Assembly (NCBI GenBank): GCA_963575745.1
Contig: CAUYUJ010017817.1
Span: forward strand, 47,501-77,500
From: Prorocentrum cordatum
Taxonomy: Eukaryota; Sar; Dinophyceae; Prorocentrales; Prorocentraceae
Length of the DNA stretch: 30,000 bases
Direction of reading: 5' to 3'
Numbering within the stretch: the stretch's first letter is position 1; the number at the start of each line of letters is the position of its first letter. Below are positions 13,107-21,384 of the stretch, in pieces. A program made the position numbers and the translations under genes. The notes beneath the pieces were generated by a model, which searched no databases, had not been told where the DNA came from, and worked only from the letters and a program-made list of their open reading frames with translations.

Positions 13107-13381
13107 GCGACCGCAGTGCTCTATTCAAAACGAATACCCAACCAAGGAGGGTTGGGAAAAACTCGGAGGTCCGCACGATCCGAAAGATCCGCGCGAACCG
13201 CCAAATTTTTACGTTTATGTCATTGTTCGTTCCTCTACTTTCGCGCGCGGCTTAACGGGGGCCGCCGGGGGCCAAACACAGACGCGCAAGCCGCCGCTAT
13301 CGCCTCGCGCTCGGCGAACTTCGCATTGGGCCCGCACCAAAAGGTCACTCCGGCCAAGGATCACTCCTACGTGTAGCCGAT

Positions 13382-13583
13382 AACAGTAGTGACGATAGCA
13401 GCATTGCTAGCAGTAGGAGTACACGTCGGTTGGAAGCGGGCAGAAGCGGGTGACTGCCCGCCCCCTCAAAAAAGGACGACAGAGGTTAAGCCACTCGGTG
13501 TTGAAATGGGAAGGCGCCTGGATGAGCTTGGAGTTTGGGAAGCCCTTCTACTTGAGCTGGCGTGTACCAGCGCGTGCCGGTGG
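13382..13583. other. No recognisable feature
   Basis: Unique spacer between family B copy 2 and the family A hairpin. Confidence 0.4.
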
Positions 13584-13736
13584 TAGGGGGCCACATGTGA
13601 GCCCCACCCCTACCCCCCACAATTTCCGAGGGGGAGGGTGGGGTTCACTCCGTTCGGGAGCTCCCGAGGGAAGTGAACCCCGCCCTCACCTCAAAACTCC
13701 TGGGGGGTAGGGGTAGGGTCCACACGTGGCCCCCTA
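13584..13736. mobile_element. Near-complete palindrome (MITE-like), family A, copy 1
   Basis: It starts TAGGGGGCCACATGTG and ends CACGTGGCCCCCTA. Inverted complementarity extends almost to the centre (GGGAGCTCCCGAG), so the whole element can fold as one hairpin of about 75 bp. The right arm carries CACACGTG where the left has CACATGTG. The flanks GGTGG and GGCAG are not a clean target duplication, in contrast with copy 2. Confidence 0.85.
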
Positions 13737-13856
13737 GGCAGAGGCCACGAAGGCGACGAGGGCGACGACGACCACCCGCGGCGACGACGACGACGGCGAC
13801 AGCGGCCGCAGGCCCAGGCAGGGCCGGGAGGCCCCCGGGGAGCGGCTGCGGCCCCG

Positions 13857-14225
13857 GGCCGGCCTCCGGCGCGAGCGGCAGCAGGAAGGGCTGGCCGTGG
13901 ACCGCGCCGCCGCCGCCGCCGTCCGCCTGGCGCCCGCGCGGGGGGCAGCGACGGAGCGGCACTCGACGGAGCACGGCGAGGAGCACACGTGGCGCGAGAG
14001 CGAGAAGAGGCGTGGGCATTTCCTCCTAGGCCTCCTCCTCCTCCTCCTCCTCCTCCTCCTCCTCCTCCTCCTCCTCCTCCCCGTCCTTCTCCTCCTCCAC
14101 CCCGTCCTTCTCCTCCTCCACCCCCTCTCCTCCACCATGACACAGTCTGAAAGCTACTCTCCTCTCTCCCCTGACTCTGTCCAGAGAGTGTCCCGTCCTC
14201 TCTGTGGGCGAAAAGCACATCGGCC
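13857..14225 (+). repeat. Duplicated ~300-bp segment, copy 2, with expanded TCC tract
   Basis: Homologous to 10,903-11,205. This copy keeps the frame RRERQQEGLAVDRAAAAAVRL through to a charged segment before the TCC tract, without a stop. The TCC tract is expanded (14,032-14,085, plus imperfect repeats to 14,135). Upstream, 13,741-13,856 is rich in GAC/GGC triplets and could extend the same frame. The family is not identified. It is a possible gene relic or an exon captured in a repeat. Confidence 0.5.
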
Positions 14226-15101
14226 AGAATGGATATGATTGAATCGGACCGATCGGGAAGTGGGCATCGTGCTACCGTGAGGAACGCTGACTGAAGAGCG
14301 AGGGGACATTCTTGGCCACGGCGAGCCTCGGCGACGAATAGGTCCCCCGACCCCAGACTCGTGGAGCGTCCCGACAACGGGGCTCTCTCCTTAAGCCAGA
14401 ATGGTCCTTGTGTCAGCGTCTTGACTGCAATTTGCGCGGGGAGCAGTGGCGTACGGACTTCGAGTGTGTCATAGGCCACCTTCATCGGCCGGATTCGCTT
14501 CAACTGGGAGCAGCGCCACTCGATGCAGTTACGATGGGCAGCAGGATCACTCAGCGTCGAATCGGAGCCGGGTCAGATCGGAACGTGTGCTGGATCGGCA
14601 TGCAACGGCACGCGGTACGGAGTTTTGGACGCCAGAAATGGGTACCGGAAAAATTGGTACAATGCCCAACAGCAAAGGTTGTCCCAAACCAACAGCGGCC
14701 GCTGTTGGGCAGGCGGCCTCCTGTCTCGAATGGGCGCAGGCCGCGGCGGCGTGGACAGCGAATCCTGTTCGAACTGAACAAGAACTACTGTTGGGAGTTG
14801 TACAATCGGGGCGTTGACCTAAGGAACCCTCTTCGACTTCCCATGCAAAAGCCTAACGGAAACCCGAGGCAAACTGTAAAACAATCAAGGAACACCGAGC
14901 CCCTCCCCAACGAAAAGCGTTCCTTCTTCAAGGCCCAGAGGGTACTCATTCTTTCCGTACCCATTTCGGGCGCCCAGAGGAGTCGACAGAGGATCGGATC
15001 GGCCGCGCGCGAATGCACGACGGCACCGCGGGCATCAGACCGCGCCGGATCGCCGAACGTTGGAGTCGAAGAAGATCGCGCTGACCAGACTCGGTATTAT
15101 C
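14226..15101 (+). other. Open frame without recognised domain
   Basis: A plus-strand frame from an ATG at 14,408 stays open to 15,229 (273 codons) with mixed composition. It shows no conserved motif I recognise, and it runs through the palindromes at 14,664-14,710 and into the inverted repeat at 15,102-15,246. A real exon with those palindromes inside is possible but unlikely. I do not call a gene. Confidence 0.25.
14664..14710. repeat. Overlapping perfect palindromes (alternative hairpins)
   Basis: CCAACAGCGGCCGCTGTTGG is a perfect 20-bp palindrome at 14,689-14,708. Its right arm, GCTGTTGGGC (14,701-14,710), also pairs perfectly with GCCCAACAGC at 14,664-14,673. Two mutually exclusive stems are therefore possible. 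Confidence 0.75.
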
Positions 15102-15246
15102 AGGTCGGGCATGTCCTCCTACAGGCGGAACTTGGACGAACAAATCAGAAACTGAGCAAACAAAGTCAAAAATCACGAAAAAGCCTTCCCAGACCGTGTT
15201 CTGACTATTCTCGAACATTCCTCCTGTAGAGGGACATGCCCGACGT
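15102..15246. mobile_element. Inverted-repeat element, family F
   Basis: The left end TCGGGCATGTCCTCCTACAG pairs with CTGTAGAGGGACATGCCCGA at the right, with two mismatches. Weaker complementarity continues inward. The interior has no coding capacity, and no second copy was found in the window. Confidence 0.55.
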
Positions 15247-15614
15247 AACGATGTGATGTATGATGGAATCGGGCCGATTAGATCGAGACGGACCCTGCTC
15301 GGCAGGCTGGAGGCCAAGGGGGACCTGACACCTCTGCGCCGATCCCGGCCAGGCGCACCATGGGGTGCAGGAGCGGTGCACACTGCCCTCCCGGATCGGC
15401 CACCGACAGACAAGCGCGTTGCACTACTCGCACAGAAACTACTCGCAAATGGCCTGGATCCGCCGCGCGCAAACTGCGATCCAGTACATCGAAGCAGAGA
15501 CGTGTATGTTTTCTGACGCTCGCGAGAAGGCACTCTGCGAGCAGTGGGTCGCGCTCGATGAAACGAGGCAAATGTGCACCGATCCTGGGCCCAAGATCGG
15601 CCTGGCCAGGACTT

Positions 15615-15975
15615 CGGGCACCCAAAACCGTGTGACGACTAGGGGGCCACATGTGAACCCTACCCCTACGCCCCACGGTTTCTGGGGGAGGGCGGAATTC
15701 ACTTCGCTCGGGAACTCCCGAACGAAGTGAACCCCACCCTCCCCCTCAGAAACCGTGGGGGGTAGGGGTAGGGTTCACATGTGGCCCCCTAACGACGCAC
15801 TGCGTGGTGACCTCGGAAGCCCCAAACGACCTCACCGCGGCGCGGTCAGTCACCGCACGGCTTCGGGACCTCGGAGGCCCGTCGCCCGAGGCGTCCTCGC
15901 GGAGCGACCCGAGCCCCAGAAACCGTGCGGTGAATCCCGGATCCCCCAAGGACTCACCACGCGGTGTGGTCTCCT
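15615..15975 (+). repeat. Dispersed repeat R1, copy interrupted by a hairpin element
   Basis: Homologous to 244-449. CACCCAAAACCGTG precedes the insertion, and GGTGACCTCGGAAGCCCC and GACCTCACC follow it, in the same order as the uninterrupted copy. Removing 15,640-15,791 and one ACGAC restores continuity. Confidence 0.75.
15640..15791. mobile_element. Near-complete palindrome (MITE-like), family A, copy 2, with target duplication
   Basis: It starts TAGGGGGCCACATGTG and ends CACATGTGGCCCCCTA, perfectly complementary over 16 bp. The inner arms are almost fully complementary around GGGAACTCCCG. It is flanked on both sides by ACGAC (15,635-15,639 and 15,792-15,796), which fits a 5-bp target site duplication. 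It lacks any protein-coding frame and so would be mobilised in trans. The internal sequence is closely similar to copy 1. Confidence 0.9.
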
Positions 15976-16007
15976 CTCGACCCTGGCGCGGGCTCCTGAC
16001 ACAGATC

Positions 16008-16335
16008 GGGTGTTGGCTAGAAGTGCCCCTGGCCCAAGGTGCCCCCAGCTTTTCGCTCAATGTTGCAGCCTCTGGGGCCCTCTGGGCCTCGTGAGGGGTG
16101 CCCTGGAGGCCGTCTGGGCCACCCCCAGAATCCTGGGGGCACAGGGCAGTTTTTAATACGTAGGATTTTTAAACATCTAGGATTCTCAATACATGATTAA
16201 TTCATGAATAAGTTTATGCATGAACTCATGTTTTCAATGCTGGATCCCTGCATTTTTAATACATGATGCGCACGCGGAGCATGTATCAAAAACGGCACTG
16301 TACCTTGGGCCAGGGGCACTTCTAGCAGCACCCGA
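16008..16335. mobile_element. Palindromic element, family D, long version
   Basis: CTAGAAGTGCCCCTGGCCCA near the left end is repeated as its reverse complement, TGGGCCAGGGGCACTTCTAG, near the right. The outer ends GGGTG and CACCC also pair. The centre (about 16,155-16,285) is AT-rich, with ATACATGAT and TTCATGAA words. No coding capacity and no clear target duplication are visible. Confidence 0.75.
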
Positions 16336-16659
16336 GCCGTGGAGGCGGTGCGGGGGAGAGGATTCCAGCACGGGCCCCGGGAACGCAGCGCGGCCGCCGG
16401 AACTCGCGCGGCCGTGCAGTCTGGCGCGCCCTCGACGCTGGGCGTCGCGAATGCACAAATGATGACGGGCGTGTTGTGGCCGCTTTCCGGCACCGCCTGA
16501 TCCCGGGGCTTTGCCCTCTCCTGGCCTTGACGTGAGGCCCCTCCTTCTGTTTGCCTTCCTCTGTTAATTAAAGCTGTGCGCGGCCCGCTTAGCTTCGACT
16601 GTAAGAGGCTCGCTCTCGACCCGCGGATCAAAAAAGTGTTGTGGCCGCTGACGGGCCCC

Positions 16660-16825
16660 AGTCGAGAGTTGCTAACGGTGCCCCTGGGCCCCCTTGCTCT
16701 CCATTCTGAAGCCCCTGGGGACCACTGGGTCTCGCAAAGTGTGCTCTGGAGGCCGTGGGAGCCTCCTCTGAAGTCCTGGGGACGCCTTTGACCAAGAAAA
16801 CCTCTGGCAGCACCCGACCCGGAGC
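16660..16825. mobile_element. Palindromic element, family D, short version
   Basis: It shares AGCCYCTGGGG, CCCTGGAGGCCGT-type and TCCTGGGG segments with the left half of the 16,008-16,335 element. The left part GTTGCTAACGGTGCCCCTGG and right part CTCTGGCAGCACCCGA correspond to its termini. The AT-rich centre is missing. Confidence 0.55.
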
Positions 16826-17155
16826 CACCACGAACGGCCCGCGTCGAAAATCTGACCAAGGGAGTGGGGTCGGGAGCTCTGGGGCTCACGCCGTAAGAAA
16901 AGAAGTACACCAGAAGTAACAGAGGCCAAAGGCGGGGCGCTAGGAAATCGTATTTGACCCCTCTAGCTGGGTGGTCTCAGATAACAGCGATCAGTCGTGA
17001 TGTACTTTGACAGTTTCTGGACCTAGCGTCACGGCGGCAATGGTATCACGGCAAAATGTTAAAGTTTGATTTCAGAGCGGCGTCTACGTGTGGCAAGGCG
17101 ACTTGCCACTTGTCAGAGGCTTGCGCCTTCAAAACGCTGCAAGGCACTGTCAAGA
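16826..17155. other. No recognisable gene; one small hairpin
   Basis: Unique sequence. At 17,090-17,109 GTGGCAAG and CTTGCCAC form a perfect 8-bp stem with a GCGA loop. Nothing else is recognised. Confidence 0.4.
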
Positions 17156-17340
17156 CTATACGGTGGCGGTGAACGCATTTTCATCAACGTTAACAAATAA
17201 TTCTACTTCATCCAAAAGATGAATGCCGCGAAAGCGGCCGCCCTTTACAATGCGCAAGCGAGCTGGCATAGCTTGCAGCCACTCAGTTCTCAGCACCGAC
17301 CCCTCGGGCAATCCCAATGCTCCCGTTTGGTCCTCATTAA
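17156..17340 (-). CDS. Possible coding fragment, unknown, next to CAT tract
   Basis: The minus strand reads an open frame that emerges from the CAT tract and ends at a stop at 17,156. Its final ~60 residues have mixed, protein-like composition (for example LPEGSVLRTEWLQAMPARLR and LLDEVELFVNVDENAF), unlike the Asp/Met runs upstream. I recognise no family. No start codon belongs to this part, since the frame continues into the microsatellite. It may be the last exon of an unknown gene or chance. The call rests on composition only. Confidence 0.25.
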
Positions 17341-17515
17341 CAAATCCATGCATGACCATCACCATCGTCACCAACCCCTTATCATCTTGATGAGCGTCAC
17401 CATCAGCATCGGCATCAGCTTCGCCAGTACCTTCAGCACCACCACCATCATCGTCACCAGCATCGCCATCAACATGACATCCTAAAGCACAGCATAGACA
17501 GCATGGCATCATAGG

Positions 17516-17582
<67 letters not shown>

Positions 17583-17662
17583 GTCATCGTCATCATCATC
17601 ATCATCATCATCATCAACATCATAATAATAATCATCAACATCACCATCATGGTCAACACCTT
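17341..17662 (+). repeat. CAT microsatellite, second locus
   Basis: A decayed left part with CACCATCGTCACC words leads into a pure (ATC)n run at 17,517-17,580, then GTC and AAT variants. It borders a pyrimidine-rich stretch (17,715-17,790). Confidence 0.9.
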
Positions 17663-18069
17663 TATGCAGATCGTCCACATTATCACGGACAGCGTCATCA
17701 TCACTACAACCCACCATGAACAAACGAATCCCTTTCCCTCCATCCTTCCTCTTCCTTCCCCCCTCCTTCGTCCATCCTCCTCCTGCCTGCCCGCTTCCCT
17801 GTCGTTCCCGCCCGCCTCTTCCTGCCAGCCCTGGCCCCCGCCTGCGCGCTCGCCGTCCGCCTGCGTCTCCCCCCCGCTCCTTTCGCTGGATAAAAAATGA
17901 CTGTGCCGTAGGCTGGTGCGTCCTGAACTTGCCGGCGGCGCACAAAGGGGGTAGCGGAAAGGGGGAGAAGGCTTCTTAGAGGGAGGCTGCTCCTCAGAAG
18001 GCGCTGGCGCCAGCCCTACGAAGCCTTCCCCCCCTGCGCGTGGCCGAGAGTTGGCACGAACGAGAACGT

Positions 18070-18187
18070 GCCATCGCTCGGACGTCCATTCCACGTGCAT
18101 GTTTCGGCTTCGTGCGCTTTTTGCTCGATGATCCAGGGTGCTCCTCGATGGTCCTCGCCGAAAAAATCCACACGTCCGAGCGATGCC
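18070..18187. mobile_element. Palindromic MITE-like element, family C, copy 2
   Basis: GCCATCGCTCGGACGT on the left and ACGTCCGAGCGATGCC on the right are complementary except for a one-base gap near the outer end. The interior matches copy 1 at 10,142-10,266. The right end is partly duplicated just outside (ATCCACATGTCCGAGG at about 18,200). Confidence 0.7.
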
Positions 18188-18252
18188 AAGAGCGAAAGAT
18201 CCACATGTCCGAGGTACACTGGGAACAGCTGCGACACCAACACCACCAGAGA

Positions 18253-18682
18253 CCAGCAGCGGGAGGAGCCAGGGAGGGACCCCCCCCTGGTGGTGTGGTC
18301 CCCCCCCTCTCGCTCGAGACATCCCCTATCCCCAGATCGGGGAGGCATCGTGGGCCTCCTCGCTGGAGGTGGCCCCCTGGTGGTGTTGGTGTCGCTTCTC
18401 CTTCCCCCCAGGCACGGGGCCTGGACCCCGCGGCTCTTGATAACCCAGCCGCTGGGGGCCTGGGCAACCAGCAGCGGGAGGAGCCAGGGAGGGACCCCCC
18501 CCTGGTGGTGTGGTCCCCCCCCTCTCGCTCGAGACATCCCCTATCCCCAGATCGGGGAGGCATCGTGGGCCTCCTCGCTGGAGGTGGCCCCCTGGTGGTG
18601 TTGGTGTCGCTTCTCCTTCCCCCCAGGCACGGGGCCTGGACCCCGCGGCTCTTGATAACCCAGCCGCTGGGGGCCTGGGCAA
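18253..18682 (+). repeat. Perfect 215-bp tandem duplication
   Basis: Positions 18,253-18,467 and 18,468-18,682 appear identical by eye over 215 bp, starting CCAGCAGCGGGAGGAGCC and ending GGGGGCCTGGGCAA. The unit contains CTGGTGGTGTTGGTGTCGC. The complement of that motif, GCGACACCAACACCACCAG, lies just upstream (18,232-18,250), so a fold-back is possible. The period is not a multiple of three, which argues against a protein repeat. Confidence 0.9.
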
Positions 18683-18779
18683 GGCCCGGGGGGGCCCGAA
18701 GGCGGCGGAAGACTCCTGCGACGAGCGGAGGCCGACCTCGACCTGCTGAGGCAGGAGATGCCCTAGGGCCCTCCCCTTG

Positions 18780-19200
18780 CCCCTGCGCCGCCTCCTCCGC
18801 CTCCTCCCTCCTCCTCCTCCTCCTCCACCTCCTCCTTCTGTACCTCCTCCACCTCCTCCACCTCCGCCTCGTCCGCCTCCGCCTTCTCCTCCTCCTCCTC
18901 CTCCTCCTCCTCCTCCTCCTCCTCCTCCTCCTCCTCCGCCTCGTCCTCCTCCTCCTCCTTTTCCTCCTCCTCCTCCTCCTCCTCCTCCTCCTCCTCCTCC
19001 GCCTCCTCCGCCTCCTCCTCCCTCCCATCCACCTCCTCCTCTCCCCTTCTACCACCACCACCACCGCCACCACACCATCCATCCTCCACCTCCCTCCTCC
19101 CTCCTCCACCCCCCCCATCCCTCCTCCCTCCTCCTCCTCCCTCCCTCCTCCTCCTCCCTCCCTCCCACCCTCCCTCCTACATCCCTCCTCCCTCTCCTCC
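18780..19200 (+). repeat. TCC/CTC microsatellite
   Basis: About 420 bp of polypyrimidine triplets with CGC, CAC and TTC variants. A short ACC run (19,050-19,075) lies inside it. It is followed within 90 bp by a GGA tract of similar length. Confidence 0.92.
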
Positions 19201-19264
19201 CGGCCTTCCCCTCTGTGCTCGGCGGGACAGCGTCCAGCAGCGGGGCTAGCGGGCGGCGCGGCGG

Positions 19265-19640
19265 GAGAAGGGGGGGGGTGGGGGGGGGGCGAAGCGGAAG
19301 GAAGGGGAGAGGAAGGAGGCGAGGCGGAGGAGGGGGCGAGGGAGGAGGAGGAGGAGGAGGGAGGAGGAGGAGGAGAGGAGGAGGAGAAGAGGAGAGGAGG
19401 AGGAGGAGGAGAGGAAGGGAGAGAAGGAGGGGACAAAAGGGAGAGGAGGAGGAGGAGGAAGAAAGGAGGAGACGAGGGAGGGGAAGGAGGAGGGAGGGAG
19501 GGAGGGAGGGAGGGAGGGAGAGAGAGGAGGAGGAGGAGGAGGAGGAGGAGGAGGAAGAGGAGGAGGAGGAGGAGGAGGAGGAGGAGGAAGAGAAGGAGGA
19601 GGAGGAGGAGGAGGAGGAGTAGGAGGAGGAGGAAGGCGAT
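19265..19640 (+). repeat. GGA microsatellite
   Basis: A polypurine tract containing a GGGA sub-array (about 19,490-19,520). It is complementary in kind to the TCC tract just upstream, so the pair could form a large imperfect hairpin. It abuts the truncated 5' end of the retroelement relic. Confidence 0.92.
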
Positions 19641-19654
19641 TCAATCGCACATCC

Positions 19655-20490
19655 AACCTCGCTCTCTCCGTGCCTGTTCGAGCCTCTCCTTCTCTTACTC
19701 CTCCAACCAAGGAATTCTAGCAGGGTGCTCGCTAGCCACATCTATGATGCAGGTGCTATTGTGCCGTAGCCTTATGCGAGCCCAGCAGATTTGTCCAAGT
19801 ATGAAGCCCCGCGATCTGATAGACGACGCAAGCTTTCACTGGTCGGGACACCGACTTGGCAAAGGAGATGTTGGCAAGGATGGTTCTCAGGAGTTGGCCC
19901 TGGTGGTGCGCAATTTTAGAGACAGCGTTAGGCCGCTAGGGCTCATCATTCAGCCGAGTAAATCAGGTTGCGTGGCCAACTGTGCGCGCAGTTGCAAGCG
20001 ATTCGCTAGACATGTTCGTACGTTCGGGATCGCCAAGAGAGCTGCGATGCGCAACTTGGGCCATGAGATGCATGGCTCGAGGGTTAGACGTGTGCAGGAA
20101 GAAAGTCGTACACGCACATTGCAGGCCAAGCGTGGGAAGGTTTGGGGTCTCAAGCACGCGACTGGGGAGGCTGCTAAGACACTGTGGAGGACGGGGCTCC
20201 TTCCAGCTGCTGGGCACGGTGCTGGGGTGTCTGGGATTTCGGACACGTCTCTGCGTGAGCTTCGGACGTTTGCGGGAGGTCTTGCGGGAGCCCAGCCCAA
20301 GGCATGCCTGACCTTGTACCTGGCCAAGCAGAAGGACGGTCGGTTCGACCCGATGTTTGATGCGACGGTTCCGCTGATAGGGCGTTACTCTGCAGCGCTG
20401 TGGGAAGACAGAGTCGATCAGACACGCCTTCACCAAGCATGGGCTCGGATTCGTAATATAATGGCTAGCCATGTCACGTGGGCGGGGGCT
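19655..20490 (+). pseudogene. Retroelement reverse transcriptase, C-terminal part
   Basis: One frame reads QGILAGCSLAT (19,708-19,740), which fits RT motif B. DLIDDASFHWSG follows (IDD at 19,819-19,827), fitting the motif C catalytic Asp pair. GLIIQPSKSG comes next, then an Arg/Lys-rich thumb-like region with LWRTGLLPAAGHGAGVSG and TSLRELRTFAGGLAG, ending near TWAGARG. This order matches non-LTR-type elements that I know from dinoflagellate genomes. The fingers and first palm motifs are missing because a GGA tract replaces everything upstream. The frame is open to the repeat that begins at about 20,497. It is a 5'-truncated relic; activity is not expected. Confidence 0.8.
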
Positions 20491-20496
20491 CGAGGG

Positions 20497-21178
20497 CCCC
20501 CCCCTCCCATACCCCCCCCCCCTCGAACTCGAAAACCGGGGGGGGTCACTACCGGTTCGAACCCCCCCCCCCCCTCGAAAACCGCAGGGGGGGATCACTA
20601 CCGGTTCGAACCACTGAGCTGTCCCACTGTTCCCACCACTGTCCCCACTGTCCCACCACTGTCCCCACTGTACCTCTGTCCCATTGTCCCACCGCCGTCC
20701 TCGCCACCGCCTTCACCACTGTCCCCACCACCACTGTACCTCCACTGTCCTACTATTTCCACCACATTCCCACTGTCCCCACACCACTGTCCCCACCACC
20801 ACCGTCCCCACCACTGTCCCACTGTCCCCCCTGTTCCCACCGCTGTCCTCACCATTGTCCCCACCACTACCGTCCCCACCACTGTCCCACTGTCCCCACC
20901 ACTGTCCCGCTGTCCCCTCACCACTGTCCCCACCACCGTCCCCACCACTGTCCGCACCCCCGCTCGGTTTTCGAGGGGGGGGGGTTCGAACCGGACCCCC
21001 CCAGTTTTCGAGCTCGAGAGGGGGGGGGAGGGGGTTCGAACCGGTAGTGACCCCCCCCCCTTTTCATGATGAACTTCGGGGGGGGGGGGAGGGGTTCGAA
21101 CCGGTAGTGACCCCCCCCCGGTTTTCCAGAGGGGGGGGGGAAGGGTTCGAACAGGTAGTGACCCCCCCCGGTTTTCCG
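20497..21178. repeat. Inverted cluster of G/C-run palindromic units around a CACTGTCCC minisatellite
   Basis: Two units on the left and four on the right are in opposite orientation. Each has a G or C run, TTTTCGAG or GGTTTTCC, another run, then GGTTCGAACC and GGTAGTGACCCCCC. GGTTCGAACC occurs at 20,554, 20,603, 20,983, 21,033 and 21,093, and as GGTTCGAACA at 21,144. The middle (20,616-20,955) is an irregular minisatellite of CCACTGTCCC units. It lies between the RT and RNase H parts of the retroelement and interrupts its reading frame. Confidence 0.85.
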
Positions 21179-21384
21179 CCAGCAGCGGTAGAACACGCTC
21201 TTTCTGATGAAAAGAGGCCTCCCGACGAAATCCTGGAGCATCGTGATGCCATGATTGTCAATCACGGCTCTGGGCCCCAGGGCCTGAAAACTTTCTACCT
21301 CAGCTATGGGCTGCCGCCGGAGCCGCCACTGCCCGAAACTCCCTGCGCTGAATATCCTATCCTTGGGCGGGGGGGCTGGCGTGG
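21179..21384 (+). other. Retroelement linker region, frame uncertain
   Basis: Mixed-composition sequence between the repeat cluster and the RNase H domain. A plus frame reads AAVEHALSDEKRPPDEILEH, which could be the connector of the retroelement. I cannot align it to a known motif. Confidence 0.4.

Larger units (their letters stand above)
11886..13237. mobile_element. Nested insertion with own inverted termini, carrying the 101-bp satellite
   Basis: The left end AGGGGAACGAACAATGAC (11,886-11,903) matches the reverse complement of 13,219-13,236 at 17 of 18 positions. The flanks CTTTGG (11,880-11,885) and CTTTCG (13,238-13,243) look like a 5-6 bp target duplication with one change. Compact copy 1 of family B has a single CTTTGG followed by TGCGCGGC at the same place. 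Inside are the satellite array, a GGA tract and a right subterminal region like 24,770-24,815. I see no transposase. Confidence 0.7.
11842..13381. mobile_element. Palindromic element, family B, copy 2, split by nested insertion
   Basis: The left terminal repeat (11,842-11,885; ATCGGCTACAC, AAGAGTGACC, GAGTGACCTTTGG) pairs with the right one (about 13,337-13,381). Body sequence like copy 1 is present only on the right side (13,238-13,381). Between the two halves lies 1,352 bp that is absent from compact copy 1. Confidence 0.75.

Noticed and set aside
11972-13383. Three overlapping plus frames (236-427 codons) with repeated Pro/Arg-rich peptides
   Set aside because: They run through the 101-bp satellite in different phases. 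Each peptide is the same unit read in a shifted frame, and the period is not a multiple of three.
14408-15229. A 273-codon gene
   Set aside because: Mixed composition is suggestive, but the frame crosses two strong palindromes and an inverted-repeat element. It has no recognised motif and no homologous copy in the window.
18040-21069. A single 1,009-codon protein joining Pro/Leu/Arg runs to reverse transcriptase
   Set aside because: The frame is open through duplicated sequence and TCC/GGA tracts. Only the part from about 19,655 has RT motifs, so the fusion is an accident of stop-free repeats.
20554-21153. tRNA genes suggested by GGTTCGAACC (T-arm/B-box)
   Set aside because: No acceptor stem, D-arm or A-box could be found at tRNA spacing around any of the six sites. 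A SINE-like origin is kept only as a question.
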